A stretch of DNA of 64,000 bases, from NCBI GenBank assembly GCA_033961575.1, contig CM066738.1:71409478-71473477 (forward strand). The letters run 5' to 3'. The notes under the pieces were generated by a model. That model was not told the DNA's origin. It searched no databases and saw only the letters and a program-made list of their open reading frames with translations. The position numbers and the translations under genes were made by a program. Of this stretch, positions 1-10,401 are shown in pieces. Numbering within the stretch: position 1 is the first letter of the stretch; the number at the start of each line of letters is the position of its first letter. This DNA comes from Aselliscus stoliczkanus. Lineage: Eukaryota > Chordata > Mammalia > Chiroptera > Hipposideridae.

Positions 1-61
1 GGGGAAGTTTGCCCTAAATGTGGTGGATAATCTGGTGGTGGTTCATCATCAGGATACAGAG
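1..61 (+). CDS. RMC1: RMC1 exon (first in window, 5' end cut by window edge)
   Basis: Reading from base 2 gives GKFALNVVDNLVVVHHQDTE, then the donor GTATGA at 62. Base 1 is the last base of a preceding codon. It belongs to the propeller half of RMC1. Whether the exon begins before the window cannot be seen. Confidence 0.85.
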
Positions 62-3000
62 GTATGAGTTGTGTGTGGCTGTCTGGTCTGTGTTGGTACA
101 AGTTAGGCTTGCTGGAAAGAGTTGTGAAAATTGCTAAAACATTCTGAACAAACACTTGAAAGTGCTTTTTATGCTAAAAGTTTTGGAATTCCAGATGGAA
201 ATGGGTTTGGTATTCTAGATGGTTTAGAAAAACCAGTGATTTCATGTCAGTTGATTAAGGATAAAAACTATTTCAGAAAATAACACATGTTGAGGAGATT
301 TGACTTGGGAACAGTTATTTGGTTGAATCAATTAAATTGGGAATTCACAGCATAGCCTCTGTGTTACATAAGCACATGGGCTGTGTCCTTCCTTTGTGAC
401 TATAGATGATAATGCTAGATGATAATGGTTTTGAGACTGGCCCAAGAGAAAGAACTAGACTGGGTCCTCCTTTTTCTACGCTATTAGCGGATTGTCTGGT
501 GGTAGACCACTTCTCTCCCATGCCCTGGAGGGTGGTGACACCCAGATCCTTGGTTAATGAAGATGCTGCAAATGAAAAAGATCGTTTTAAATCACTTAGA
601 GCTCTTCAAAGGAAGCATGTTCTAAATGTCAGGACTATTTGTGAGAGTAGATAAAAACATAAAAGAATGTTGTGATATTATAGCAAATTCCTCCTCAAAG
701 AACTGGCTGGTAGGGATGGAATACACACACAGATTCTAAAGGAATCTGAAATAGCAAGATGTGAGGTAATGAAAGGGTTAAGCCAATCTGTGATCTTTTT
801 TTTCCACTTTAGACATCGGTAATATTTGATATCAAGTTAAGGGGAGAGTTTGATGGCACCATTACCTTCCATCACCCAGTGCTTCCAGCTCGATCGATTC
901 AGCCCTATCAGATTCCCATGGCAGGTAAAAGGGAGTCACCGTGTAGCTGGGGGTCACATTCAAGACTGAGTGAGGAGCGTGTACAGAGGGTCCCGGATCC
1001 ATTTGCTTTTGTAAGGGGCTCTTCTTCTTTTTTATTTGTAACTGATTCTATCAGCTAAAACTGTGTTGCTGTGAAAAGTATTTTATAAGATAAATGGATC
1101 TTCTACTGAAGAAAATAGATTTCTCTGAGCTTTAAAGTGGAGAGTTGTGATTACCCAATGAAGCTGGAAGACTTTTAAATGTTGAATAAGCCATTGACAT
1201 TTTCTGATTGCCTGAGCTCTGTAACCCTGAGATTAAATTTGCCTGCTTATGGCTGTTATTTTAACCTGGGGTCACTTTCCATATCTTTCTCACATTCTGT
1301 GTCCTAGTTATGATAAATAGTGCATTCTTTCCTGATTGGTGGTCACAGTAAGTGCTTAAGACTGTGGGTCTTGGGTTGTTCTAGATCAGGGGTCAGCAAA
1401 CTTTTGAGACAGAAGAGACAATCCTGTCCCTCACAACAATTCAAAAATTATTTGAGAGCCATAAAACAAATCACCATTATGTGAATAATATCCTTTAAAA
1501 TTTTTATAAATGAAACTATGATAGTTTTATTTTCATTTTCAATTTTACTTCAGAGCCACATGTATGTACCCAAAGAGCTGTATGTGGCTCTGTTCTAGAT
1601 CAGTCCTCCTACCTGAAGAGGTAGAGATAGGAAGTTAAGAAGAGAGAAGGTCAGAATTTCAGGAATGGGGGAGAAAACCATTTTGTTCTTTTGCCTTTTC
1701 CCAGTGTAATCGGTTTCAAATAATACTCTGCTCTCGAAGGAGAGTGGAGTACAGAATAAGTTAGTTGAAGTTTCAGTGTGTAAACCATACAAGGTACACA
1801 TTTGGAACTCCGGTAGCAATGTTTTCTTATTAAAAGGAATCCTTGTTGGATAGCACTGGGGGGTCGGGCCCAGCCTGCAGTCAGGATATCCTTGGATCTG
1901 TCACAGAAAAGGCCGAGATCAGGCTGCAGCCGATAGTTCAGCAAGGACACTGCCTGTGGCCTGCTTTTCTTGTCTTGCTGGATCCGCCAGAAGCTTAATA
2001 ACTCGGACAGAGTTTGGAAACTCTGACAGAGTTTCAATAGGTCTTTTGGCCTTCTATGTTCTTTCCAGCTTCTTCCTTTTCCCTGGATGTAATGTTAGCA
2101 TTACAGGTGGACCTAGTTTTATTATACTTGGCTTTATGGCACTTCATAGGTGTTGGGTGTTTTTCCTACAAATTGAAGGTAAGGCCCTCCACCAGCAGAA
2201 ATGACCACTTGCTTCCTCCCAGACTCATTTTCCCCCCCAGACTTACTTCCCCCCAGACTCACTTTCCCCCCAGACTCGCTTCCCTCCAGACTTATGCTCC
2301 CCACAAACTCCCTTTCCCCCCACACTCACTCCCTCCTCCCCCAGACTCACTCCACCCCCATGCATCCAATCCCCAGACTTGGGAACTGAAATTGCAATAC
2401 CCTGAAGGGATGCCTGTAAAAGAATAGATTGAGTCAAAGATTTATCTTGCACCTCTGCTCACTGGCATGAAGGTAACTGCTAGTAAACTGGGAAAAAAAC
2501 AACTCTAAATATTTAAAACTCAGTTCTGTTCCAGTTGTTTAGTTAAGACTAATTAGAAGGCAGTCAGATTCTAAATGGCTAGTTATAATAAAGCTAATAC
2601 CAGATGGGGTCAAAACAATAGCTCAGACTGAGAGTTTGGTGTTGTTTTTTTCAGACTGAGAGTAATAAGAATTCAAGGGTCAGTCGAATCTCTGAACTTA
2701 TAGAATGTGGATTGGTAAAGCATTTTTTTTTAAGGTTAATGCCTTTTTGTTTTGTCTTTCCTGCTACATTGTAAGCCCCTTGCAGGCTTGTAGCATCTTT
2801 GTATCTTGCCTGCCCTGTGCCTTCACAGGATGTGCATTCAGGAAGAACTTGTTGGGCTCTTTTGAAAGCTGAAACCAGCAACTTTGGGGAGAGCCAACTG
2901 CCCTCATTTTCCTCCTGTTTTTGGTCTCTTGGACCAGTGGTTCTCACTGACTCTACATTAGGATCACCTGGGGGGCTTTACGAACCAGAGCCACCTGGCT

Positions 3001-6000
3001 CTCACCTGAGAACGTTTTAAGTCTGCATGATGCGCGATCTGCATTGAGGCTCACGTGTAAGACATTTATTCTTAGGTTCCAAATGCAGGTGGTTTTGAGC
3101 CAGCTCACCGATGAGGCCTTTTCCTCTCTTAGGGGTCTGTTAAAAATTACCACCCTTTCCAACCAGCTGATTAAAACCTGTCTTCTGATTGTACCTGGTA
3201 ATTGGAACAGAATTGGGAATCGTGTTTGTTTATAGGACTGCATTTGTCAAATTCGCTGTAGGCTATCCACCTGACACAGGAGCAGTCCCTGTCGTGAAGT
3301 TTTTGGGGGTCTGCTTCCCAGGTGAGATCTCTGTGCCTGGACCTGCTACTGTGTGCAGTGGAGAATTGAGCTAATTATTTAGATAATTAAACCACAAAAC
3401 ATTATTTGAAATATTCTCAGTGAACTCTGAGTATTTGATTTTGAATCATCCAGGTACATTCTCAGTTCTTTAATGTGCAGGTGTAAATGATGATGAGTCA
3501 TCTTTGTTTATTAAAAACAACAACACTGCATGAAGCCTTGACATGCTTTCTCCTTGGGAAGACATTTTCTTGGCTTGTTCTCGACTTTCCCCTTCCTCTC
3601 TCTATGTTATCAGTGGGACATGACAGTTCGCTGCTTTTCTTGTTTCACGACAGTTGAATAAACATTTACTGAAGGCTTTAAAAAGTATTACATTTTACAT
3701 GTTAGGTACTGGTATCGGCAGCATTTTCTGGGTTCACTTTCAGGCCTTGAACACTTGTGTTTTCTCCACTTGTAGGTCCTGCTCCTGTGACCAGCCAGTC
3801 TCCTGTCCCGTGTAAACTCTGTATCCTTTACAAAGGCAGTGGCACTGTGCAGAGGGGAACTGTTACCCCTCTTTGCCCTGGTGTTAGGAGGGTCCTGAAG
3901 CTCTGTCCTCATCCGCCAGAATAATGTCTCAGGAACCACAGCTGGGAGTTTACTGTCAGGGGAGGGCATTTAAAGCAGCCTCAGCAAATGGGGCAGGGGC
4001 TCATCGGAGCTGGGTTTGCCTATTGTTTTCATCTCTTCTGGTTTAGAATTTCCTATGACATGTAGATTCTTCATCCTGGATTGTCTTTCAACCGGACATC
4101 ATTATAAGTGCAAGCCAAGGTGGGTTAGAGGGGATGACCGTAATATTAGAGAGAAAATAGTGCTTGTTGACTTTGGATGACAGTGTTAGCAAGGGACATT
4201 TTCAAGGTGACTCTCTGAGAGATGACCTCTCCCTTCAACCTGGGAATGGGATTTTTTTACTTTATACTCTGTTCTCTACTATGTGTATGTTTTATCATGA
4301 GCATAGACTATAATTAAAACAACTAAGAAAGGCTATTCCCTGCTTTAAACCCTTTCATATCTGTCCATTCTGAAAAGCCAGACCCCACAGCATGGTGTAC
4401 ACGGCCCTCCCTGCCCTGTTCTGATCTCCCACCATCATACCCACATGTGTCTGCACACCTTTCTGTTCTATGTGCCTGGGGGTGCACTCCTGTTTGTCAC
4501 TGTGCTGGGGAACCCTCCCTTGGGATGTTCTGTCTTCCTTGGTAATTCTCTAACACCTTGAATCTTTCTCTGTTAGAGTACTTTCTACATTAGTCTTTAG
4601 TCATCCGTGTTTTCTTGTCTTGCCCACTGGGATTCTTAAGGCGAGAATTAAGCCCTAATGCCCTAGGCGGCACCCATGGTATATAATGAGTTCACTTTTG
4701 TCCATCCAGAATGGTAGTAGCTCTGTACCAGCCATGGGAGAATTGAGAAAGGGAGCACTTCGATCATTTTTTTTTTTTTTTGAGGGCAGTGTTACTGGCT
4801 CTCTTATGTGGGACCGAACCGGTGCCACTGGCTTCCCAAGCCAGCGCTTAACCACCGCACCACTCGGCCGGCCCTATATATATATAAAATAACGAAAAAA
4901 ATTCAGTTATTATTTTTTTTTTTTTCAGCTGAGCCATCCTGCCACCTGTTGGCAGCTCAACGGCAACTCAGCTCGGGCTGGCCTCGAACAGCTGTTGCTC
5001 AGAGCTCAGCTCGCACTCTTGAGCGAGCTCTTAACCAACTGAGCCACTCGGCCGGCCTTCAATCATTTTTAATGAAGTGTTTAATTCTCACGGATCCCCA
5101 GTGGAGAAATGCTGTGCCTGCCTATTTGGCACTGTGAGTGTTCAGGAAAGTTATGGATTGATAAATGGATGAGTTATGAAATTTCTCTGCGGTTACTTTT
5201 GATCAGTGAGCCACTGCAGAAGAAACCAGAGCGCAGGATCAGAGTTAATGCCACATGTTAACATCTTTTTCCACCTTCAAGGTTAAAAGGGGGCTAGGTA
5301 TGGGGGAAGGAGCTGTGTGTGACTTGATTAAGCTTGTTGCCCCATATTTAGGGAGATACACCACTGTTGTACCTCTTAACATAGAGGGTTACTTTATTGT
5401 ACAGAATCAACCAGGTATGCAGTAGTTTGGCTGTCAGTCCTGTTGCCAGGCATGTGCTGTATGCCCTTGACTGTGCTTTGGATTGTAAGAAAAAGCCATT
5501 AACTGTTCTCTCCCCCATGAATCCTTAGAGAAGCCACCTTTTGGACTTTTGCTCTGGTTTGCGTGATGCTATTAAATTTGCTGTCTCTTAAATCAGGTTA
5601 CCTCTGGAACCTCCAAGTGAAACTTCAGCCCATAGTAAACCTCCTGCCAGATAAAGGAAAACTGATGGACTTTCTCCTCCAGAGAAAGGAATGCAAAATG
5701 GTCATCCTGTCTGTCTGTTCACAGAGTAAGTGGATCAGCCTTCTCCATAGGTCTGATCCCAGTATTAGGCCTGTGCTGCCCAGCACCTTTCAGTGGGAGC
5801 TGGGCCGCCTTTTTATGCCTTGTCTGTAGCCGGTAACCCCATTCTTTACTTGAAGAATGGATTATTTAAGCTCCTAGAAAGGCTACTAAACATAAAAATG
5901 ACTTGTGGAGACTTTGGTAGAAAAGACTAAATAGGATGGTTCCAGGTGAAAGCGAACCTGAACCTGGGTGGACATGAACGTCTGGGGCTGCCATCCCTAG

Positions 6001-9000
6001 CTTTAAAACAAGTGTTTCCACTGCATATCTACTTTGAGAACATTCTACAGATATCTGCCGTAGCTATTTTTTTCTAGTAATGAGAAAGAGTTTATGAGTA
6101 AGTTGTAGGCTTTAGGCCTCTAAACTAGACCATTGCTCTGAATGCCCTTTAAAGGTATGTTTGCACTGCTGACCCTTTGAGATTAGTTTTTCTATCATAG
6201 CAACATGCTCTGAAGTTGACAAAGTTGGCTGACCTTGTAAACATTGATTCTTTCCAGTGTTGAGTGAATCAGACAGAGCAATGCTACCTGTGATAGCCAC
6301 TGTTTTTGACAAACTCCATCATGAGTATAAAAAGTACCTGGACGCTGAGCAGAGCTATACAATGGTAAGTTATATGTACTATGATGAGGGCTCTTCTACC
6401 CTCAGCCCCACCCCTATGCATGTGGAAGTAATTATAATGCAAGAATCTGCTAGAATAATGTCACTGAGGTTTGCTATGTGCCAGAGGGAAAGGTGGCCAA
6501 GGTGAGGGAGCAGGAAATTCAGTCCCTGCATCCCCTTAGCTTGAGGCAATATCTCACTAATGCCTTCACTTTTTTAACCTGTGTTTGATCTAACATGTAG
6601 ATAGATCCTTGGTCTTACCTCTTTTTTATAGATAAAATTGGTCTCAGCTTTGCATTATTTTACTCTGGTTTCTGCCAGGCCAAAGTCGAGTCTTAATTAG
6701 AAGTATAATATTGGGTTGTCGGAAAAGTCATGACGCATTTTTGCAAAGGAAAACATAGAAAAAATACATCATAACTTTTTCTACAACCCAATAATTTTGC
6801 TGTCTTCTTAGTCCGTTTTCTGTTAGTGATGATTAAATATTAGCACTGTGCTGTTCATATAGGGCTCAAATATTTGTTGTGATGGGCTAGAACTAATGAA
6901 CATGACTTATTACCAGGTTCTGCTATACTGTTAATGTATCATGTCTTCTTGAAGTGAGAAAGTTTAGGACAAGTGGAATGAATAATTTCACTTAAAGGAT
7001 CTATCTGATTAATCCTAAAGCTGAAAATGGAAGTGGTTTTAAACAGTAAAAGTCCCCAAACTCCACTCACCTTTAGCTACTCAAGGATAATAGGACTGAC
7101 GGCTGAAGGGCCAGTGGGGCCCTGTCCTGTTAGACATTGGGGGAGGGGGAGGCTGAGCTCTTTGAGAGCCTTCTCTTGGTACTGCTGCTAGTGTGCTGAG
7201 CTGTGGGAATTGGTAGGTCTGATCCCACATGGCAGTTTTTGTGCTTCCCTGCTCTGTGGCTGCTGGGTTTCATAAACCGTTGCTAGTCACCAGTGTGGCC
7301 ACCATCTGCAACATCAGAGTGCCTGGCGTTTCTCAGAAACGCAGGTTCTCAGGCTGCCGCCACAACTCCTGCAGAATGTCTGTAATCTCAAGTGCTGTAA
7401 AACGTTAGGCTGAGGTAATCAGGATCTTCTCACAGAGCTTTCCTATTCTGTAATATTTGGGGAGCCTTGCTTACCATAAAACTCTAGATATAGACTCATT
7501 GCACAAAGTATTCACTTATTTTAAGATCAGGGCTTCATACAACAAAGATGCAGCAAGCCATTGCATTTTTTTTAGATAACAAATGCCATACAGGCTGTGA
7601 TTAAGAAAATTAGGTAATTATCTTAAGAGGTTAAAACAGTATAATGATCCTTAAGAGAAAACTATGGCGTATTTTCTTTTTTTTTCAGTTCCACCATGAA
7701 CATTGGCCTATTTTCTTTTTTTTAGCTGAGCCATCCTGCCACCTGTTGGCAGCTCAGCTCAGGCCGGGAATCAAACCCAGTGACTCTGTTGCTCAGAGCT
7801 TGCACTCTTGAGCTAGCTCTTAACTGAGCCACTCGGCTGGCCCTAACATTGGCCTATTTTCAAGATGACCAACTCTGACTTTCTAGTCTCTTCCCCAGCA
7901 AGCACAATAGTTTTGTCCAAATAGTGAAATAAGTGTCATCTCCTGCTCAAATCTGAGGTTCACAGCATCTAGGAATTCAGTGTTTTTGGATTAGCTGCAA
8001 ACACAACATTGACTAGAAGATGAGTAAGGTCACAGTTGTAATTTCTCACTTAGGCAGTAGAGGCAGGGCAGAGCCGGAGCAGTCCACTTCTCAAAAGGCC
8101 GGTGCGGACCCAAGCTGTGATCGACCAGTCTGACATGTATACCCATGTCCTGTCGGCATTCACGGAAAAGAAGGTAGGTGATGGCTCGTCAGCTGCTTCT
8201 GGACTAAGGATTCTCAAAGCAAAGATCTATTTGAAGGGAATTGAGACTAAAACTCATAATGTGATTTGAATACCTGGGCTATCTTCGGTGAAGACTTGAG
8301 CTAATAGTTTCGCTTCTAATACTCAGGCCTAAACATGATCATCGATTAGGGGGTGGGTTCTAGAGGGATTTGTGCAAAACCAGTGAAACAGAGCACTGGG
8401 CCAGTTTAATATGGAAACAAGCGGGCGATAAATGAGGAGTTATACTTAGCTGCCTTTTAAGTCTTTGATGTTTCTAACACCACTTTTGTTTTCTCCATAG
8501 GAGATGCCTCATAAATTTGTGATAGCCGTACTGATGGAATATATTCGCTCTCTTAACCAGTTTCAGATTCCAGTACAGGTAGGTATCTTCTTACCAGCAT
8601 GGGTGGTCCCAAGTCAGAGGAACAGGGAATATGTTTCTAAAAATGACAGCACTGTCAATGACTATCTTTTTCATATGCTAAAAGGTGCTGCCCATTTGAC
8701 TCAGAATTCTGAGCGCCTTCCTGACATGACAGTGTTGTCCTTAGTTAAAACGAGTGCTATCACATCAAGTTAGGTTCTTTCATCTGCACACAGAACTCCT
8801 CTTAACAATGGAAACTTTGACTCATCAGTTAGAATAGCTGCAGTCCTCAGCACACCTAGCTTCCCATCCGTGTAGGTGTGTGATGTGAAAATGCCTTCCC
8901 TTATTTATCCTCAGCATTACGTCCATGAGCTCGTCATCAAGACACTTGTCCAGCACAACCTCTTTTATATGCTGCATCAGTTCCTGCAGTATCATGTCCT

Positions 9001-10338
9001 CAGTGACTCAAAGCCTCTGGTTGGTATCACCACGTTTACTTTTGTGATGAAAAACTTCAAATTTAACCTTCTGACATCTGATGCTGAAGAGTCTGAAAAT
9101 TTGTCTTTCAGGCTTGTCTGCTGTTATCCCTAGAAAGTTTTTATCCTCCTGCTCATCAGCTGTCTTTGGACATGTTAAAGGTAACTGATACATCAGAGTT
9201 TTAAGCTGCATAAGAGTCTGTGCCTGTTGCTTGCATTTATCTGGACTTTTCTCTTTCTAGCGACTTTCAACAGCAAATGATGAAATAGTAGAAGTCCTTC
9301 TTTCCAAACACCAAGTGTTGGCTGCCTTACGGTTTATCCGGGGCATTGGTGGCCATGACAACATTTCTGCACGGAAATTTTTAGATGCTGCGAAGCAGAC
9401 AGAAGACAACATGCTTTTCTATACTATCTTCCGGTTTTTTGAACAGCGAAACCAGCGTTTGCGAGGGAACCCTAATTTCACACCAGGTGAGAATACAACG
9501 GTGAAAAGGCAACCATAGACTCAATGGTAGCAAGAGAATGCTGGCAGCTGGAGGGCCTGAAGCCTTTTGGTAGGAATGCCTGAGTTAGGTTTCTAAAAAC
9601 AATGTCATAACAGCCGACCTGACCCATAGCCCATTTGTAGTACAGAATTCAGTATGCTCATGGATCTGAGTTATGCTCTGGAATTTGAGGTATGTTTTGG
9701 GTAGAGAATATTCAGGGCCCAATTCAGGCAGCCTGAACACAGCTCATGTGTCGGACATCTGTTCTTGGAATTTCCCTTTCTGAAAAATCAGGGCAAGAAC
9801 TGGTGACCAAGGGTTTTAAATGGCCTGAGGCTTATTTATGTTCAGTTTTAGACAGGAAACACTGGCAAATCATTCTTATCTCCACAGTTATGAAACCTAA
9901 GGCATCCTTTTCCTTAGGATGGGGAAGGACCATATAACTTTATTTCGGTCTACCAACTTTTTCTAGCTTAGTGTACAATGTAAGATGGCATTTGGTACCA
10001 TGACAGGTTAGCTTCTCTTATCAACTTGTCTCAGAGCAGATGGTGACTTGCTAGGGGTTGTAAAGGTCCCTGACCAGTTTTGCAGTGGCCATCAGCTGTG
10101 TACATAGAAAGGACAACTCAAAAACTTAGGAAAACAAAGTATTTTATGAAAGAAAAATAAGTTAAAACCTAGTATACACATCAATGAGCTGAACAGTTCA
10201 TTTTCGTTTTCCTCTTTTTGTGCCACATCTAATGGATTAAATCTATTTTCCTTTATAGGAGAACACTGTGAAGAACATGTTGCTTTTTTCAAACAGGTTT
10301 TTGGAGACCAAGCTCTAATGAGGCCTGCAACATTCTGA
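1..10338 (+). CDS. RMC1: RMC1, regulator of MON1-CCZ1 (C18orf8/Mic1), 3' part, 12 exons
   Basis: Twelve + strand exons join in one frame of 394 codons plus a TGA at 10336-10338. The protein matches the C-terminal ~60% of mammalian RMC1 (human about 657 residues, so roughly 263 N-terminal residues lie upstream of the window). Coding segments: 1-61, 813-924, 3776-3820, 4066-4119, 5597-5725, 6258-6364, 8054-8173, 8501-8578, 8915-9019, 9112-9180, 9261-9486, 10259-10338. All donors are GT and all acceptors AG, and the phases agree throughout. The early exons are the end of the beta-propeller-like N-terminal half. Exons from 8054 on form the alpha-helical Mic1 C-terminal domain. In known biology RMC1 binds MON1A/B and CCZ1 on late endosomes and lysosomes, supports Rab7 activation and autophagic flux, and is reported to be needed for NPC1-dependent cholesterol export. 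The gene meets NPC1 tail to tail. I see no disabling lesion. Confidence 0.95.
813..924 (+). CDS. RMC1: RMC1 exon, propeller region
   Basis: The acceptor is a pyrimidine tract ending in AG at 811-812, and the donor is GTAAAA at 925. It encodes TSVIFDIKLRGEFDGT and onward to IQPYQIPMAG, ending in phase 1. The match to RMC1 is clear and has no gaps. Confidence 0.93.
1379..1600. mobile_element. non-autonomous hAT element with 8-bp TSD
   Basis: The element at 1387-1592 starts CAGGGGTCAGCAAAC and is flanked by a perfect 8-bp duplication TTCTAGAT (1379-1386 and 1593-1600). Internal sequence (AATCCTGTCCCTCACAACAA and AGAGCCACATGTATGTACCC) is shared with the larger element at 54572-54897. It lies in an RMC1 intron. 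Confidence 0.75.
2120..2210. repeat. old DNA-transposon fragment (Tigger-like)
   Basis: It shares the core TACAAATTGAAGGTAAG and the following CCCTCCACC with 53985-54160, which also shows CATACCTCGTTTTATTGC, a sequence I associate with Tigger-like repeats. The family name is tentative. Confidence 0.45.
2211..2385. repeat. C-rich degenerate tandem repeat
   Basis: Degenerate copies of a CCCCCAGACTCACTT-type unit (about 13-20 bases) are repeated roughly ten times. One strand is almost G-free, the other G-rich. Short open frames in it on both strands are low-complexity artefacts. Confidence 0.8.
2938..3020. repeat. MER5-like hAT fragment
   Basis: The pattern AGTGGTTCTCACTGAC followed by TTAGGATCACCTGGGG is typical of the MER5 group of old hAT MITEs in mammals. 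Confidence 0.6.
3776..3820 (+). CDS. RMC1: RMC1 small 45-nt exon
   Basis: It encodes PAPVTSQSPVPCKL in a phase 1 to phase 1 exon. The acceptor is TTGTAG and the donor GTATCC, which is weak because the usual purine at +3, A at +4 and G at +5 are partly lost. Because both phases are 1 and the length is a multiple of three, skipping would keep the frame. Confidence 0.88.
4066..4119 (+). CDS. RMC1: RMC1 54-nt exon
   Basis: It encodes YSSSWIVFQPDIIISASQ in phase 1 to phase 1. The acceptor is ATGTAG and the donor GTGGGT. It is another frame-neutral short exon next to the 45-nt one. Confidence 0.9.
4758..5070 (-). repeat. nested pair of tRNA-related SINEs with one TSD
   Basis: Two antisense SINEs lie in tandem, the short head type at 4767-4874 and the GCTCAGAGCTCAG type at 4912-5057. 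Both sit between one near-perfect 14-bp duplication (CTTCGATCATTTTT at 4758, CTTCAATCATTTTT at 5057). The likeliest reading is one SINE inserted in the A-tail of the other. Confidence 0.75.
5597..5725 (+). CDS. RMC1: RMC1 exon (end of propeller half)
   Basis: It encodes GYLWNLQVKLQPIVNLLPDK and onward through the LLQRKECKMVILSVCSQ segment. The acceptor is AATCAG and the donor GTAAGT at 5726. Phase is 1 on both sides. Confidence 0.93.
6258..6364 (+). CDS. RMC1: RMC1 exon
   Basis: After the split Met codon it encodes LSESDRAMLPVIATVFDKLH, then EYKKYLDAEQSYTM. The acceptor is TTCCAG and the donor GTAAGT. It ends in phase 0, the start of the linker into the Mic1 domain. Confidence 0.93.
6709..6793. 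mobile_element. mariner-like MITE, copy 1 (81 bp)
   Basis: The element at 6711-6791 has inverted ends TTGGGTTGTCGGAAAAGTC and TTGGGTTGTAGAAAAAGTT with TA duplications at both sides. It has almost no internal sequence and no transposase. Confidence 0.8.
7699..7861 (-). repeat. tRNA-related SINE with perfect 17-bp TSD
   Basis: The antisense SINE at 7716-7844 (poly-T, AGCTGAGCCATCCTGCCACC, ending CACTCGGCTGGCCC) is flanked by AACATTGGCCTATTTTC at 7699-7715 and 7845-7861. The perfect duplication means a fairly recent LINE-mediated insertion in an RMC1 intron. Confidence 0.9.
8054..8173 (+). CDS. RMC1: RMC1 exon, start of Mic1 C-terminal domain
   Basis: Forty codons encode AVEAGQSRSSPLLKRPVRTQ and on to MYTHVLSAFTEKK. 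The acceptor is CTTAG and the donor GTAGGT. Phase is 0 on both sides, as for the next three exons. Confidence 0.93.
8501..8578 (+). CDS. RMC1: RMC1 exon, Mic1 domain
   Basis: It encodes EMPHKFVIAVLMEYIRSLNQ then FQIPVQ. The acceptor is CCATAG and the donor GTAGGT. An internal Met could start an open frame, but the upstream exon reads in frame into it, so it is not a gene start. Confidence 0.93.
8915..9019 (+). CDS. RMC1: RMC1 exon, Mic1 domain
   Basis: It encodes HYVHELVIKTLVQHNLFYML and then HQFLQYHVLSDSKPL, an amphipathic helical segment. The acceptor is CCTCAG. The donor GTTGGT is sub-optimal at +3. Confidence 0.92.
9112..9180 (+). CDS. RMC1: RMC1 exon, Mic1 domain
   Basis: It encodes ACLLLSLESFYPPAHQLSLD then MLK. 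The acceptor is TTTCAG and the donor GTAACT. Only a 92-nt intron separates it from the previous exon. Confidence 0.93.
9261..9486 (+). CDS. RMC1: RMC1 exon, Mic1 domain core
   Basis: It encodes RLSTANDEIVEVLLSKHQVL, then the highly conserved stretches RFIRGIGGHDNISARKFLDA and NMLFYTIFRFFEQRNQRLRG. The acceptor is TTCTAG and the donor GTGAGA. The 80-nt intron before it is short. Confidence 0.95.
10259..10338 (+). CDS. RMC1: RMC1 last coding exon with stop
   Basis: It encodes EHCEEHVAFFKQVFGDQALM then RPATF and TGA at 10336-10338. The acceptor is TTATAG. The last residues match the RMC1 C-terminus. Confidence 0.95.
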
Positions 10339-10384
10339 AATCACTTGCTAGTTTTTTTATATATAAAAATGTGTACAAAGTTAA

Positions 10385-10390
10385 TTTATT
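10385..10390 (-). terminator. NPC1: probable NPC1 poly(A) signal (AATAAA on - strand)
   Basis: TTTATT on the + strand reads AATAAA on the - strand. I see no other canonical signal between the NPC1 stop at 10844 and this point. Expected cleavage is near 10355-10370, within about 30 bases of the RMC1 stop codon. The two opposed signals form an inverted repeat separated by five bases. Confidence 0.65.
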
Positions 10391-10395
10391 GCATT

Positions 10396-10401
10396 AATAA
10401 A
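10396..10401 (+). terminator. RMC1: RMC1 poly(A) signal AATAAA
   Basis: A canonical AATAAA lies 58 bases after the RMC1 stop. It is the first one on the + strand, implying a very short 3' UTR with cleavage near 10415-10425. The cleavage position is inferred. Confidence 0.75.

Noticed and set aside
8504..8773. independent small gene starting MPHKF
   Set aside because: It is an internal RMC1 exon: an AG acceptor lies just before it, a donor follows at 8579, and the frame joins neighbouring exons.
10092..10292. 66-codon minus-strand frame over the last RMC1 intron and exon
   Set aside because: AT-rich shadow of the RMC1 terminal exon with no conserved features.
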